This document shows positions 50,883 through 60,321 of a DNA stretch of 64,000 nt, piece after piece; the stretch's first letter is position 1; every line of letters begins with the position of its first letter. The stretch comes from Mycobacterium numidiamassiliense (GTDB lineage Bacteria; Actinomycetota; Actinomycetes; Mycobacteriales; Mycobacteriaceae). The position numbers and the translations under genes were made by a program. Under the pieces are notes generated by a model that made no database searches, was not told the origin of the DNA, and saw only the letters and a program-made list of their open reading frames with translations. The DNA lies in the NCBI RefSeq assembly GCF_900157365.1, contig NZ_FUEZ01000004.1, positions 2,281,066-2,345,065 of the forward strand, read 5' to 3'.

Positions 50883-50986
50883 TCGGCCTTTGGCTCAGCG
50901 CGAGTTTATGGCGAAGCCCCGGAGCCGCGCGGTCGTCAGTTGGGGCCGTTGACGGCGTCGAACGTAGCGACGGAGGCCGCCGTTCG

Positions 50987-52024
50987 TCAGGTGCCGTAGT
51001 GCAGCCACAACGGCAACACGGAATTCAGGTAGTCCATGAATTTCTTGAGTCCCACCCGGTGTTCCCCGAAGCCGTACCGATCTTCGGCGTACTCCGGAAA
51101 CGCGATGCCCAAGCCGAATAGGCCCGGCGCGATGATGCCGTTTTGTTGGTTGTATTCCAGTTCGCCCCACTGTGGGGTCGCCGGCAGTTGTCTGCGCTCG
51201 AAGCCGACGGTGTAGACGACGCGATCGCAGGCTTCGAGCTTCTCCTGGAATTCCGGGCTCGAGACCCAGCAGCGCTCCAGTCGGTCCGGATGCTTTCCGT
51301 CGATATTTTCGCGGGCCCATGCCGCCGCGTGCCCCTTGAGGCCGGTGTCGTCGAACAAAATCCAGCCATCCAGGTACACAGCGTATTTCAGCGGTGTCCG
51401 GTAGAAGTTGATGACCTTCTCGACGGGCTGGCGCAGCAGGTTCGGCAGGGCGATCATCGACGAGTGCGAGGAGCCGAAGACCGCGACGGTCGCACCGTCA
51501 AGTGATTGCGCCGCAAGCTTTTCCGGATCAAGAGCAACCTCGACGGGGATCTCGTCGAGGTGAGGGTAGGACAGGCTCTTGGGTACGGCGCCGACGGCGA
51601 GAATCACGTTGTCGGAGAACACTTCTCGGTGCTCGGTGTCGATTCTCCATTGTCGCTGGTGCAGGGACAGCGACGTCGCTGTTGCTTGAACGACATGCAC
51701 CCGTTCGCGTAGCTGTTGGGTGACCCACACCAGGGGATCGGCGACCAGGTCGAGGGCGCAGGTGTCCTCGGGGTCGACTTCTTGCAGTGGCGTCGGGGGC
51801 GCCTCCGCGAAGCGGAATGCGGCAGAGGCATTCAGGAAGCCCAGAAACGTCTCAGCGATGGTATTGCTGGATACCGATCGCCATTTTTGGCCGAGGTCGC
51901 CTACGGCAAAAGCGGGGTCAATCCAGGCGATCTTTTCCGCAGCGATTCCATGATCGAGCAGCCGTCCCACCGCGGCAATACCCGCCGGTCCGGCCCCGAT
52001 CACTGTCCACGCGTAGGTCGGCAT
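50987..52024 (-). CDS. FAD-dependent pyridine nucleotide-disulfide-type oxidoreductase
   Basis: A 345-residue flavoprotein with N-terminal dinucleotide motif VIGAGPAGIAA and a second Rossmann motif VAVFGSSHSSMIAL. No redox-active CxxC pair is present, so it is not a thioredoxin reductase. The layout resembles small FAD/NAD(P)-binding monooxygenase-like or PNDR_2-type enzymes. I do not recall a homologue at this position in M. tuberculosis. It lies between two genes that flank different genes there, which suggests insertion or lineage loss. Substrate unknown. Confidence 0.8.
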   Translation of the reverse strand: MPTYAWTVIGAGPAGIAAVGRLLDHGIAAEKIAWIDPAFAVGDLGQKWRSVSSNTIAETFLGFLNASAAFRFAEAPPTPLQEVDPEDTCALDLVADPLVWVTQQLRERVHVVQATATSLSLHQRQWRIDTEHREVFSDNVILAVGAVPKSLSYPHLDEIPVEVALDPEKLAAQSLDGATVAVFGSSHSSMIALPNLLRQPVEKVINFYRTPLKYAVYLDGWILFDDTGLKGHAAAWARENIDGKHPDRLERCWVSSPEFQEKLEACDRVVYTVGFERRQLPATPQWGELEYNQQNGIIAPGLFGLGIAFPEYAEDRYGFGEHRVGLKKFMDYLNSVLPLWLHYGT

Positions 52025-52075
52025 GTATTAGGTATAGAGGAACCAACGGTGCCGTGCTCGGTGCGCGGCCATCGG

Positions 52076-53641
52076 CTAGACGAGCCAGGCCGCGACATCC
52101 GGCGGCAACTGACCGTCGACCAGAGGGCCGCTGGCGAAGATGGGCTCTCCGGCCGGGAGCGGGATCGCAGTCTCACCGGCGTTGAGCGCGCACACCAGGC
52201 CGCCGCGGGCCCGAAATATCACCGCGTCGGACGGCGAGGTGAGCCACTCGAGCTCGACGCCGTCGAATTCCACACGCTTCCTTCGCAATTCGAGCGCTTT
52301 CTGGAAGAACGACAGCGTCGACTCGGGATCGCCTTGTTGCTTTTGCACCGTCAGTGCCGCCCACTCCGCGGGCATCGGCAACCACGTGTCGTCGGACGTC
52401 GAGAAGCCGAACGGGGGAGCGTCGCCCGACCACGGCAGCGGAACGCGGCACTTGTCACGGCCCCGCTCGGTGTGCCCGGAGCGTTCCCACGTCGGGTCCT
52501 GCAGCACTTCCTCGGGCAGGTCCAACACGTCGGGCAGCCCGAGTTCCTCGCCGTTGTAGACGAAAACCGTGCCCGGCAGCGCGAGCATCAGCAGCGCCAT
52601 GGCCCGCGCCCGGCGCAGCCCGATCTCGCCGCCGCCGTAACGGGTCACTTCGCGGTCCACGTCGTGGTTGGACAGCGTCCACGTTGGGACGGCGTCGTGA
52701 ATCCCGATGGCCGCAAGGGAATTGTCGATCGCGTGGCGGATCTCGCCGGCGTCGAAGCCGATCTTGGTCAGCCGGAAGTTGAAGCCCAGATGCAGTTCGT
52801 CTGGGCGCAGGTATTCCGCCCAGAGGGCGTTGTCCATGACCCAGACCTCGCCGATGGTGACCGCGTCCGGATAGTTGTCGACGACTTTGCGGATCCCGCG
52901 GTGAACCTCGTGCACGCTCGGGTGGTTGAAGCGCGGGTCGTCGTCGCTGTGCGACAACACCTTGACGCCTTCCTTCGCGTCGGGCAGGCCGGGGGGCTTG
53001 GCCATCCCGTGTGCCACGTCGATGCGGAACCCGTCCACGCCGCGGTCCAGCCAGAAGCGCAGCGTCTTCTCGAAATCGTCGAACACTTCTGGGTTCTCCC
53101 AGTTCAGGTCCGGCTGCTCGGTGTCGAAGAGGTGCAAGTAGTACTGGCCGGGATTGCCGTCGGGCTCGACCACCCGCGTCCAGGCCGAGCCGCCGAACAC
53201 CGACGTCCAGTTGTTCGGCGGCAGCTCCCCGGCCGAGCCGAGACCGTCGCGAAAGTAATAGCGTTCCCGCGCGTCGGTGCCCGGGCCTGCGGCCAGCGCC
53301 GCCTGGAACCAGGGGTGCGCCGAGCTGGTGTGGTTGGGCACCACGTCCATGGTGAGCTTGATGCCCCGCTCGTGTGCCGCCGAGATCAGCCGTTCGATCG
53401 CGGGCATCCCGCCGAACAGCGGGTCGATGTCGCGGGGATCGGCGACGTCGTAGCCGTGGTCGGCCATCGGCGAGACCATCACCGGGCTGAGCCAAATCGC
53501 GTCGACGCTCAGTCGCTCGAGGTGATCCAGATGGGCCACCAAGCCGTCGATGTCGCCGACCCCGTCGCCATTGCTGTCAGCGAAAGACCGGGGATAGACC
53601 TGATAAAAAACCGCGTTCGACCACCATGCTGCGGGGCTCAT
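52076..53641 (-). CDS. aglA: Alpha-glucosidase, GH13
   Basis: A 521-residue oligo-1,6-glucosidase-like GH13 enzyme (Rv2471 homologue). The four conserved regions are visible: DVVPNHTS, GFRIDVAHG with nucleophile Asp, IGEVWV with acid/base Glu, and LSNHDVDR. It has an extended catalytic barrel and a short C-terminal beta domain. No signal peptide is seen, so it acts in the cytoplasm on maltose- or isomaltose-type sugars. It is followed on the opposite side by glbO, 39 bp away on the same strand. Confidence 0.92.
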   Translation of the reverse strand: MSPAAWWSNAVFYQVYPRSFADSNGDGVGDIDGLVAHLDHLERLSVDAIWLSPVMVSPMADHGYDVADPRDIDPLFGGMPAIERLISAAHERGIKLTMDVVPNHTSSAHPWFQAALAAGPGTDARERYYFRDGLGSAGELPPNNWTSVFGGSAWTRVVEPDGNPGQYYLHLFDTEQPDLNWENPEVFDDFEKTLRFWLDRGVDGFRIDVAHGMAKPPGLPDAKEGVKVLSHSDDDPRFNHPSVHEVHRGIRKVVDNYPDAVTIGEVWVMDNALWAEYLRPDELHLGFNFRLTKIGFDAGEIRHAIDNSLAAIGIHDAVPTWTLSNHDVDREVTRYGGGEIGLRRARAMALLMLALPGTVFVYNGEELGLPDVLDLPEEVLQDPTWERSGHTERGRDKCRVPLPWSGDAPPFGFSTSDDTWLPMPAEWAALTVQKQQGDPESTLSFFQKALELRRKRVEFDGVELEWLTSPSDAVIFRARGGLVCALNAGETAIPLPAGEPIFASGPLVDGQLPPDVAAWLV

Positions 53642-53680
53642 CCTGCTCCGTTCAGTTTGCTCGGCGTTTAGGGCTAGAGA

Positions 53681-54085
53681 TCAAAACGTTGAATTGACGA
53701 GTGAGTGTGCGGCCATTTCCAGATAGTCGAGCAACTCGCGGCGGTGCTCGTCGTCGAGAATGTGTGCGTCGATGGACGCGACCGCGGTGTGCATGCACCG
53801 CAGCCAGGCGTCGCGCTCGATGGGAGTGATCCGGAACGGCGCGTGACGCATCCGCAGCCGCGGATGTCCGCGCTGGTCAGAGTATGTTCGCGGGCCGCCC
53901 CAGTACTGCTCGAGGAACATCCGCAACCGTTCTTCGGCGCCCGCCAGGTCGTCCGCCGGATACAGCACGTTCAGTATTTCGTCCTCGGGGACCAGCTCAT
54001 AAAACCGGTGCACGATCGCGTGGAAAGTCTCGGCACCACCGACAGCGTCGTAGAACGACTGTTGCTGGGATTCCATCGCCTCCAT
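53681..54085 (-). CDS. glbO: Truncated hemoglobin O
   Basis: A 134-residue group II truncated globin (Rv2470 homologue, 128). Expected heme-pocket residues are present: Tyr in HRFYELV (B10), Tyr in VLYPADD (CD1), proximal His in RMRHAPF (F8) and Trp in RDAWLRC (G8). It binds O2 tightly and has been linked to oxygen or NO handling and respiration. ATG codons at 54085 and 54076 are both possible; GGAG before the second favours the shorter form. It is upstream of aglA on the same strand. Confidence 0.93.
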   Translation of the reverse strand: MEAMESQQQSFYDAVGGAETFHAIVHRFYELVPEDEILNVLYPADDLAGAEERLRMFLEQYWGGPRTYSDQRGHPRLRMRHAPFRITPIERDAWLRCMHTAVASIDAHILDDEHRRELLDYLEMAAHSLVNSTF

Positions 54086-54219
54086 TGTGGTGCATCAGCG
54101 TCGCGGCAACTCCCACCGGGCCCCGGGTGCTCCTTGCTGTTCACCGGCTGGTAACGGCGCGCACCTGGAATAGGCGTGCGATTGGCGGCGAATCATGATG
54201 GACTGTCGACGGAGGATCT

Positions 54220-54867
54220 ATGGCGCAGGGCAAGAAGCGCCGCAGCCACCGCAGTTCCGGGGCCGCGGCAGGGTTAACCGGGCCCCCAACCGTGTCGTCC
54301 CTGCACAGCCTCGATAGCCATCCGCCCAACCGGCTCGACAGCGCGTCGATCTGGAGTCGGCGCCGCGTGCTGCTGCTGAACTCCACCTACGAGCCACTGA
54401 CCGCGCTGCCGATGCGGCGAGCGATCGTCATGGTGATCTGCGGCAAGGCCGACGTCGTGCACGCCGACCCGTCAGGGCCGGTCATCCACTCGGCGACGAG
54501 CTCAATCGCGGTGCCGTCGGTCATCCAGCTGCGGACCTATGTCCGGGTGCCGTATCGCGCCCGGGTCCCGATGACCCGCGCCGCCCTGATGCACCGTGAC
54601 CGGTTCTCATGTGCCTATTGCGGGGCCAAGGCCGACACCGTCGACCATGTGGTGCCCCGCAGCCGCGGCGGGGACCACTCCTGGGAGAACTGCGTGGCGT
54701 GCTGTTCGACGTGCAACCACCGCAAGGGCGACAAACTGCTTGCCGAACTCGGCTGGGCATTGCGCCGCCCGCCCGTCCCGCCGACGGGCCAGCATTGGCG
54801 CCTGCTGTCCACGGTCAAGGAAATGGATCCGGCTTGGGCCCGGTACCTCGGCGAAGGCGCGGCCTGA
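54220..54867 (+). CDS. HNH endonuclease-domain protein (Rv2469c family)
   Basis: A 215-residue protein with ATG 54220 behind GGAGGATCT. A basic N-terminus is followed by LLLNSTYEPL, then an HNH module with CAYCG, TVDHVVPRSRGG, WENCVACCSTCNHRKG (four zinc cysteines and the catalytic DH..N..H set). The type is common in actinobacteria and cyanobacteria as a stand-alone, conserved gene rather than a mobile one. Its DNA target is not known. Confidence 0.88.
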   Translation: MAQGKKRRSHRSSGAAAGLTGPPTVSSLHSLDSHPPNRLDSASIWSRRRVLLLNSTYEPLTALPMRRAIVMVICGKADVVHADPSGPVIHSATSSIAVPSVIQLRTYVRVPYRARVPMTRAALMHRDRFSCAYCGAKADTVDHVVPRSRGGDHSWENCVACCSTCNHRKGDKLLAELGWALRRPPVPPTGQHWRLLSTVKEMDPAWARYLGEGAA

Positions 54868-54912
54868 CCAACAAACTTGTGTCCGAACGCGCCAGCCACT
54901 GGCCCGGTGGGA

Positions 54913-54918
54913 TACGGT
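54913..54918 (+). promoter_or_regulatory. -10 element of a leaderless transcript
   Basis: TACGGT, 7 bp, then GTG at 54926. Confidence 0.45.
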
Positions 54919-54925
54919 TTGCGTC

Positions 54926-55159
54926 GTGAACGAGATGCAGATTCACCTTGTATCAGTCGGCATCCCGGCGTTGCTGGTGATCGTGCTGGTCGCCCTGATC
55001 TATAGGCGCAAGGGACCACACCCCGCGAGCTACACATTGTCGGAGCCGTGGACGCACGCACCCGTCCTGTGGGCGGCCACCGACGAGGCGGTCGACAAGT
55101 CCCACGGACATCACTCATCGGAGTTCTCAGTCGGAGGTGGCGCCAGTGGCACATGGTGA
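54926..55159 (+). CDS. Small single-pass membrane protein, probable respiratory supercomplex subunit
   Basis: A 77-residue protein starting at GTG 54926. One membrane helix spans residues about 9-27 (SVGIPALLVIVLVALIY), followed by a hydrophilic end with GPHPASYTLSEPWTHAP. From memory, the corresponding M. smegmatis gene pair (this and the next) encodes accessory parts of the cytochrome bcc-aa3 supercomplex; I could not check this. It overlaps the next gene by 14 bp, so both are made together. It corresponds to Rv2468A. Confidence 0.75.
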   Translation: MNEMQIHLVSVGIPALLVIVLVALIYRRKGPHPASYTLSEPWTHAPVLWAATDEAVDKSHGHHSSEFSVGGGASGTW

Positions 55160-55613
55160 GGTAGCAACGATCGAACACACCGAGCTGCCCAAGGGTTGGG
55201 TGATCACCACCAGCGGACGAATCTCCGGAGTCACCGAGCCCGGTGAACTCTCGTCCGACCTTCCCTTCACGATCAACGACCTCGTCGCCATCGATGACGC
55301 CCTGAAATACGGCTCGCGAGCATCGCTGGCCCGGTTCGCGATCTACATCGGCGACCTGGGTGGCGACACCGCCGCCCGGGCCCGCGAGATCCTGGCCAAG
55401 GTGCCGACGCCCAACAACGCTGTGCTCCTTGCCGTCTCGCCCGACCAGAGCGTCATCGAAGTGGTCTACGGCGCGCAGGTCCGGGGACGCGGCGCCGAGG
55501 CGGCCGCGCCGCTGGGAGTTGCCGCCGCGGCCGCGGCCTTCGAGCAGGGCCACCTGGTCGACGGGCTGGTCAGCGCGATCGGGGTGCTCAGCGAGGGAAT
55601 CTCACCCGCCTGA
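55146..55613 (+). CDS. DUF5130/TPM-like protein, possible supercomplex association factor (Rv2468c family)
   Basis: A 155-residue protein starting at GTG 55146, with GGAGG 8 bp upstream; GTG 55137 is an alternative. It has a TPM-like alpha/beta fold (FTINDLVAIDDALKYGSRASLARFAIYIGDLGGD, cut here into its N-terminal part) and no signal peptide. The translational overlap with the small membrane protein suggests that they act in one complex, which fits reports that this locus supplies cytochrome bcc-aa3 accessory proteins. It is convergent with pepN, 2 bp apart. Confidence 0.78.
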   Translation: MAHGEVATIEHTELPKGWVITTSGRISGVTEPGELSSDLPFTINDLVAIDDALKYGSRASLARFAIYIGDLGGDTAARAREILAKVPTPNNAVLLAVSPDQSVIEVVYGAQVRGRGAEAAAPLGVAAAAAAFEQGHLVDGLVSAIGVLSEGISPA

Positions 55614-55615
55614 CG

Positions 55616-58201
55616 TCAGTCGGCGGCGTCGAACTGGCGCGCCCGCAGCGACCGCTTCACTCCCGCTTGGCCTTCGAGCACCAGCCGGCGCAGCGCCGGG
55701 GGAACCGCGGAGCCGCCGAGGAATTTCTCCGCGGCGGCCACGCCTTCGTCGCTGATGTCCCAGGACGGATACAGCCCGATCACCACCGTTTGGGCGACCT
55801 CGCTGGAGCGCCGCTCCCAGACGCGGGGAATCGCGTCGAAGTACCGCGCGGTGAACGGCTGCAGCAGCTCAGCCTGGCCCGGCGCGGCGAAGCCCGCGAT
55901 GATGGAGCGTCCGGTGATGTTGGCCAGCGTGTCGTCCTCGGTCACCTGAGCCCAGGCCTTCTCTTTGACGTCGCGCTGGGGACGCGCGGCCGCCGCCAAC
56001 GCGCCATGCCGTTTACCGGCCGCGGTGGGGTCGCGCTCCACTTCGGCGTCGATGAACGGCGTTTCGGGTCCATCGCCGTCGATGTCGCCGGCCGTGGCCA
56101 GGGCGGTCACGATGCGCCAGCGCAGCTCGGTGTCGATGTCCAGGCCCGCCAAACCCACGTCGGCGGGGTCGCGGTCAAGCAAATCGGCCAGCGTCACGAC
56201 GTGCCGGGTGGACAGCACCGACGCGCACAACGCGTTGACGAAGGCCAGCTGATGGTCGGATCCGGCCGCAGCGCCGCGGGCCAATTCCAGTAGCCGGTCG
56301 GCGAATTGCGGCCAGCCGTGTTCGCGGGCCCAGGCCGGGTCGGCGTAGGACCCCAGCGCCGTCTGGGCCTGCAGCAGCAGCCGCTGCAGCACGGCGATTT
56401 CGGTTTCGGCATGGACGCCGCCGGAGACCAAAGCCACGAAGTCGCGGGCCCGCAGTTCGGCCTCGCGGGTCATCTCCCAGGCCGCCGACCACACCAGCGT
56501 GCGGGGCAGCGGCTCGGTGATGTCGGCGATGCGGTCCAGCGCGGTCTGCAGCGACTGCCCATCCAGCCGCAGCGAGCAATAGGTCAGGTCGTCGTCGTTG
56601 ACCAGGATCAGCTTGCCCGACGAAACACCAACGAGCGCAGGCACTTCCGTCTCCGAACCGTCGACGTCGAGCTCTTCGCGCTGCACGCGCACCAGTTTCC
56701 CGGTTTGGTCCTCGTCATAGATTCCGATGGCCAGCCGGTGCACCCGCGTCTCGCCCGCGCCCGGCGCGGCGCCGCCCTGGTGCACGACGAACCGGGTGAA
56801 CTTGCCGTCGGCGTCGACGTCGAAATCCGGCCGCAACGTATTGAGCCCGGTGGTTTTCAGCCACTGCCGGCCCCAGTCGGACAAGTCACGGCCCGAGGCC
56901 TTTTCGAGCGCGCCCAGCAGGTCGCTGAAGGTGGCATTGCCGTATGCGTGGGTACGGAAGTAATCGCGCAGCCCGGCCAGGAAGTGCTCGAGCCCGACGT
57001 AGGCGACGAGCTGCTTGAGCACCGAAGCGCCTTTGGCATAGGTGATTCCGTCGAAGTTCACCTCGACGGCGGCCAGGTCGGGGATGTCGGCGGCGATCGG
57101 ATGCGTCGACGGCAACTGGTCCTGGCGGTAGGCCCACGACTTCTCCACCGTGGCGAACGTCGTCCACGCCTCGGTGAATTCGGTGGCCTCGCTTTGACAC
57201 AGCACCGATGCGAACGTCGCGAACGACTCGTTCAGCCACAGGTCGTCCCACCACGTCATGGTGACCAGGTCGCCGAACCACATGTGCGCCATCTCGTGCA
57301 GCACCGTCTCGGCGCGCCGCTCGTAGGACGCCCGGGTGACCTTGCTGCGGAAGACGTAGTCCTCGAGGAAGGTCACCGCGCCCGCGTTTTCCATTGCGCC
57401 GGCGTTGAATTCGGGAACGAACAATTGGTCGTACTTGCCGAACGCATAGGGCAGGCCGAAGTTCTGGTGGTAGAAGCCGAAGCCCTGCTTGGTCTGGGTG
57501 AACAACCGCTCGGCGTCCATGTGTGGGGCCAGCGAGTTCCGGCAGTAGATGCCCAGCGGAATCTCGCCGTGCTCGTCGGTGTAGCTGTCTTTCCATTCCG
57601 CGTAGGGGCCGGCGATCAAGGCCACCAGGTAGGTGCTCATCCGCGGAGTGACGGCGAAGGTGTGCACGCCGTTCTCCACGCTGCGGGTCGGGCCGTTGGA
57701 GATCACCTTCCAGTGCTCCGGCGCGGTCACCCGCACATCGAACGTCGCCTTGAGGTCGGGCTGGTCGAAGCAGGCGAACATGCGCTTGGCGTCGGCGGTT
57801 TCGAACTGCGAGTACAGGTAGACCTCGTTGTCCACCGGGTCGACGAACCGGTGCAGGCCCTCGCCGGTGTTGGAGTAGCGGCAGTCGGCATCGACGACCA
57901 GGACATTGCGGTCGGCGAGCCCGACCAACGGGATGCCGATCGATTCGTCGTAGCCGGAGACATCGAGTTCGTGGCCGTTGAGGGTGGCGCTGTGCACGGC
58001 GTCCGCGGCGAGGTCGATGACCGTGTCGGCGCCGGCCAGCGCGTCGAACACCACGGTGGTGGTGGACCGGAACGTTCGCTGGCCGGGCGCCCCACTACCG
58101 CCCGAGCCGTCGGTGATGTCGAGGCTGATCTGGTAGCTGTCAACGGTGATCAGAGCGGCGCGCTCGACCGCCTGGTCTCGGGTGAGGTTAGGAAGTGCCA
58201 C
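55616..58201 (-). CDS. pepN: Aminopeptidase N, M1 zinc metallopeptidase
   Basis: An 861-residue M1 aminopeptidase (Rv2467 homologue). The exopeptidase motif GAMEN and zinc site HEMAH with the downstream NES glutamate (HExxH-x18-E) are intact. It removes N-terminal residues from peptides in the cytoplasm. The C-terminal half is the usual ERAP1-like helical domain. It starts at GTG 58201 with GGAGG very close to the codon; the N-terminus MALPNLTRDQAVERA matches relatives. Confidence 0.95.
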   Translation of the reverse strand: MALPNLTRDQAVERAALITVDSYQISLDITDGSGGSGAPGQRTFRSTTTVVFDALAGADTVIDLAADAVHSATLNGHELDVSGYDESIGIPLVGLADRNVLVVDADCRYSNTGEGLHRFVDPVDNEVYLYSQFETADAKRMFACFDQPDLKATFDVRVTAPEHWKVISNGPTRSVENGVHTFAVTPRMSTYLVALIAGPYAEWKDSYTDEHGEIPLGIYCRNSLAPHMDAERLFTQTKQGFGFYHQNFGLPYAFGKYDQLFVPEFNAGAMENAGAVTFLEDYVFRSKVTRASYERRAETVLHEMAHMWFGDLVTMTWWDDLWLNESFATFASVLCQSEATEFTEAWTTFATVEKSWAYRQDQLPSTHPIAADIPDLAAVEVNFDGITYAKGASVLKQLVAYVGLEHFLAGLRDYFRTHAYGNATFSDLLGALEKASGRDLSDWGRQWLKTTGLNTLRPDFDVDADGKFTRFVVHQGGAAPGAGETRVHRLAIGIYDEDQTGKLVRVQREELDVDGSETEVPALVGVSSGKLILVNDDDLTYCSLRLDGQSLQTALDRIADITEPLPRTLVWSAAWEMTREAELRARDFVALVSGGVHAETEIAVLQRLLLQAQTALGSYADPAWAREHGWPQFADRLLELARGAAAGSDHQLAFVNALCASVLSTRHVVTLADLLDRDPADVGLAGLDIDTELRWRIVTALATAGDIDGDGPETPFIDAEVERDPTAAGKRHGALAAAARPQRDVKEKAWAQVTEDDTLANITGRSIIAGFAAPGQAELLQPFTARYFDAIPRVWERRSSEVAQTVVIGLYPSWDISDEGVAAAEKFLGGSAVPPALRRLVLEGQAGVKRSLRARQFDAAD

Positions 58202-58320
58202 GCCTCCAACTTAAAGCGTGCGCGGCCGGACCTGCAGATCGGGAACAGTGCGGCGGTGACTACCGTTGTGCCAGACGTCACTTATGACCGTCCGTGAACC
58301 CTCCAGGAGAGGACTGCGCA

Positions 58321-58944
58321 ATGTCCGAAAAGGCCCCCGCGAAAAACCAAGCCGATTTCTGGTTCGACCCGCTGTGTCCGTGGGCGTGGATCACCTCGCG
58401 CTGGATCCTCGAAGTGGAAAAGGTTCGCGACATCGAGGTGAACTTCCACGTCATGAGCCTTGCCGTGCTCAACGAGAACCGCGAAGGCCTGCCGGAGAGT
58501 TACCGGGAGAAGTTGGCGCAGGCCTTCGGTCCGGTACGGGTGGCGATCGCCGCCGAGCAGGCACATGGCGCCAAGGTGCTGGAGCCGCTGTACACCGCTA
58601 TGGGAACCCGCATCCACAACGAGGACAACAAGAACATGGCCGAGGTCATCTCGCTGGCCCTGGCCGACGCGGGCCTGCCTGCCGAGCTCGCCGAGGCCGC
58701 GACGAGCGACGAATACGACGCTGCGCTGCGCAAGAGCCATCACGCTGGGATGGACGCGGTCGGTGACGATGTCGGCACGCCGACCATCCACGTCAACGGT
58801 GTGGCGTTCTTCGGGCCGGTGCTCTCGCGGATCCCGCGTGGTGAAGAGGCCGGCAAGCTCTGGGACGCCTCGGTGACCTTCGCGTCGTATCCGCACTTCT
58901 TCGAACTCAAGCGGACTCGGCACGAAAAGCCGGAATTCGACTGA
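58321..58944 (+). CDS. DsbA-like mycothiol-linked reductase (Rv2466c family) with CPWA active site
   Basis: A 207-residue thioredoxin-fold DsbA-like protein with AGGAGAGG 8 bp before ATG 58321. The M. tuberculosis homologue Rv2466c has an active-site CPWC (C19, C22), uses mycothiol and activates the prodrug TP053. Here the motif reads C19-P-W-A22: the codon is GCG where TGC would be expected. The rest, including HHAGMDAVGDDVGTPTIHVNG with the cis-proline loop, is well kept. Only a monothiol mechanism is possible. It is divergent from pepN. Confidence 0.92.
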   Translation: MSEKAPAKNQADFWFDPLCPWAWITSRWILEVEKVRDIEVNFHVMSLAVLNENREGLPESYREKLAQAFGPVRVAIAAEQAHGAKVLEPLYTAMGTRIHNEDNKNMAEVISLALADAGLPAELAEAATSDEYDAALRKSHHAGMDAVGDDVGTPTIHVNGVAFFGPVLSRIPRGEEAGKLWDASVTFASYPHFFELKRTRHEKPEFD

Positions 58945-59014
58945 CTCGGTAGCGCCGGACGACGTGACGCATTGCGCGTTGCGTCGTTGGGCGCGCCAGG
59001 CGAGGATTGCGGTC

Positions 59015-59494
<480 letters not shown>

Positions 59495-59502
59495 GGACTC
59501 CA

Positions 59503-60309
59503 TTGCCCGAAGGGCACACTCTGCACCGGCTGGCCCGATTGCATCAGCGGCGCTTTGCCGGTGCCCCGGTCGCGGTGTCCAGCCCGCAGGGTCGTTTCGC
59601 GAGCGCGGCGGCCGTGGTGGACGGCCAGGTGCTCACCGGCGCGAGCGTCTGGGGCAAGCATCTGTTCCATCACTACGCCGACGGCCCGATCGTGCACGTG
59701 CACCTCGGTCTCTACGGCACCTTCACCGAATGGCCGGTGACCGACGGAGCAGCGCTTCCGGAAGCGGTGGGGCAGGTGCGCATGCGCATGGTCGGTGCCG
59801 AATACGGCACCGACCTGCGGGGCCCGACGGTGTGTGAGGTGGTCGACGAGGCCCGGATGAGCGACGTGGTGGCCAAGCTGGGTCCCGACCCGTTGCGCAG
59901 CGACGCCGACCCGTCGTGGGCCTGGGCCCGAATCGCGAAGTCCCGCAGGCCCATTGGTGCGCTGTTGATGGACCAGACCGTCATCGCCGGGGTCGGCAAC
60001 GTCTACCGCAGCGAGCTGCTGTTTCGCCACGGCATCGATCCGTTCCGGCCCGGCCGCGACGTCAGCGAGTCGGAATTCGACGCGGCATGGACCGATCTGG
60101 TGGCGCTGATGAAGGTCGGTTTGCGCCGCGGCAAGATCATCGCGGTGCGGCCCGAGCACGACCATGGTGCGCCGTCGTACGCGCCGGGGCGGCCCCGGAC
60201 ATACGTGTACCGACGCGCCGGCGAGCCCTGCCGGGTGAACGGGGGGCCGATCCGCACGACAGTGCTGGAGGGCCGAAACGTATTCTGGTGCCCCACCTGC
60301 CAAACCTGA
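59503..60309 (+). CDS. nei2: Fpg/Nei-family DNA glycosylase (Nei2)
   Basis: A 268-residue base-excision repair enzyme (Rv2464c homologue) that removes oxidised pyrimidines. The start is TTG 59503 (AAGGA upstream), which places the catalytic P2 and E3 (MPEGHTLH). The helix-two-turn-helix region has GVGNVYRSELLF. The C-terminal zinc finger should have four cysteines; C243, C263 and C266 are present, but the position of the second ligand is N246 (codon AAC). Zinc binding may therefore be altered. Confidence 0.92.
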   Translation: MPEGHTLHRLARLHQRRFAGAPVAVSSPQGRFASAAAVVDGQVLTGASVWGKHLFHHYADGPIVHVHLGLYGTFTEWPVTDGAALPEAVGQVRMRMVGAEYGTDLRGPTVCEVVDEARMSDVVAKLGPDPLRSDADPSWAWARIAKSRRPIGALLMDQTVIAGVGNVYRSELLFRHGIDPFRPGRDVSESEFDAAWTDLVALMKVGLRRGKIIAVRPEHDHGAPSYAPGRPRTYVYRRAGEPCRVNGGPIRTTVLEGRNVFWCPTCQT

Positions 60310-60321
60310 GGAGCCCTCAAA

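Noticed and set aside
51716..53671. 651-codon plus-strand open frame
   Set aside because: Antisense to aglA and the FAD oxidoreductase, both with clear motifs.
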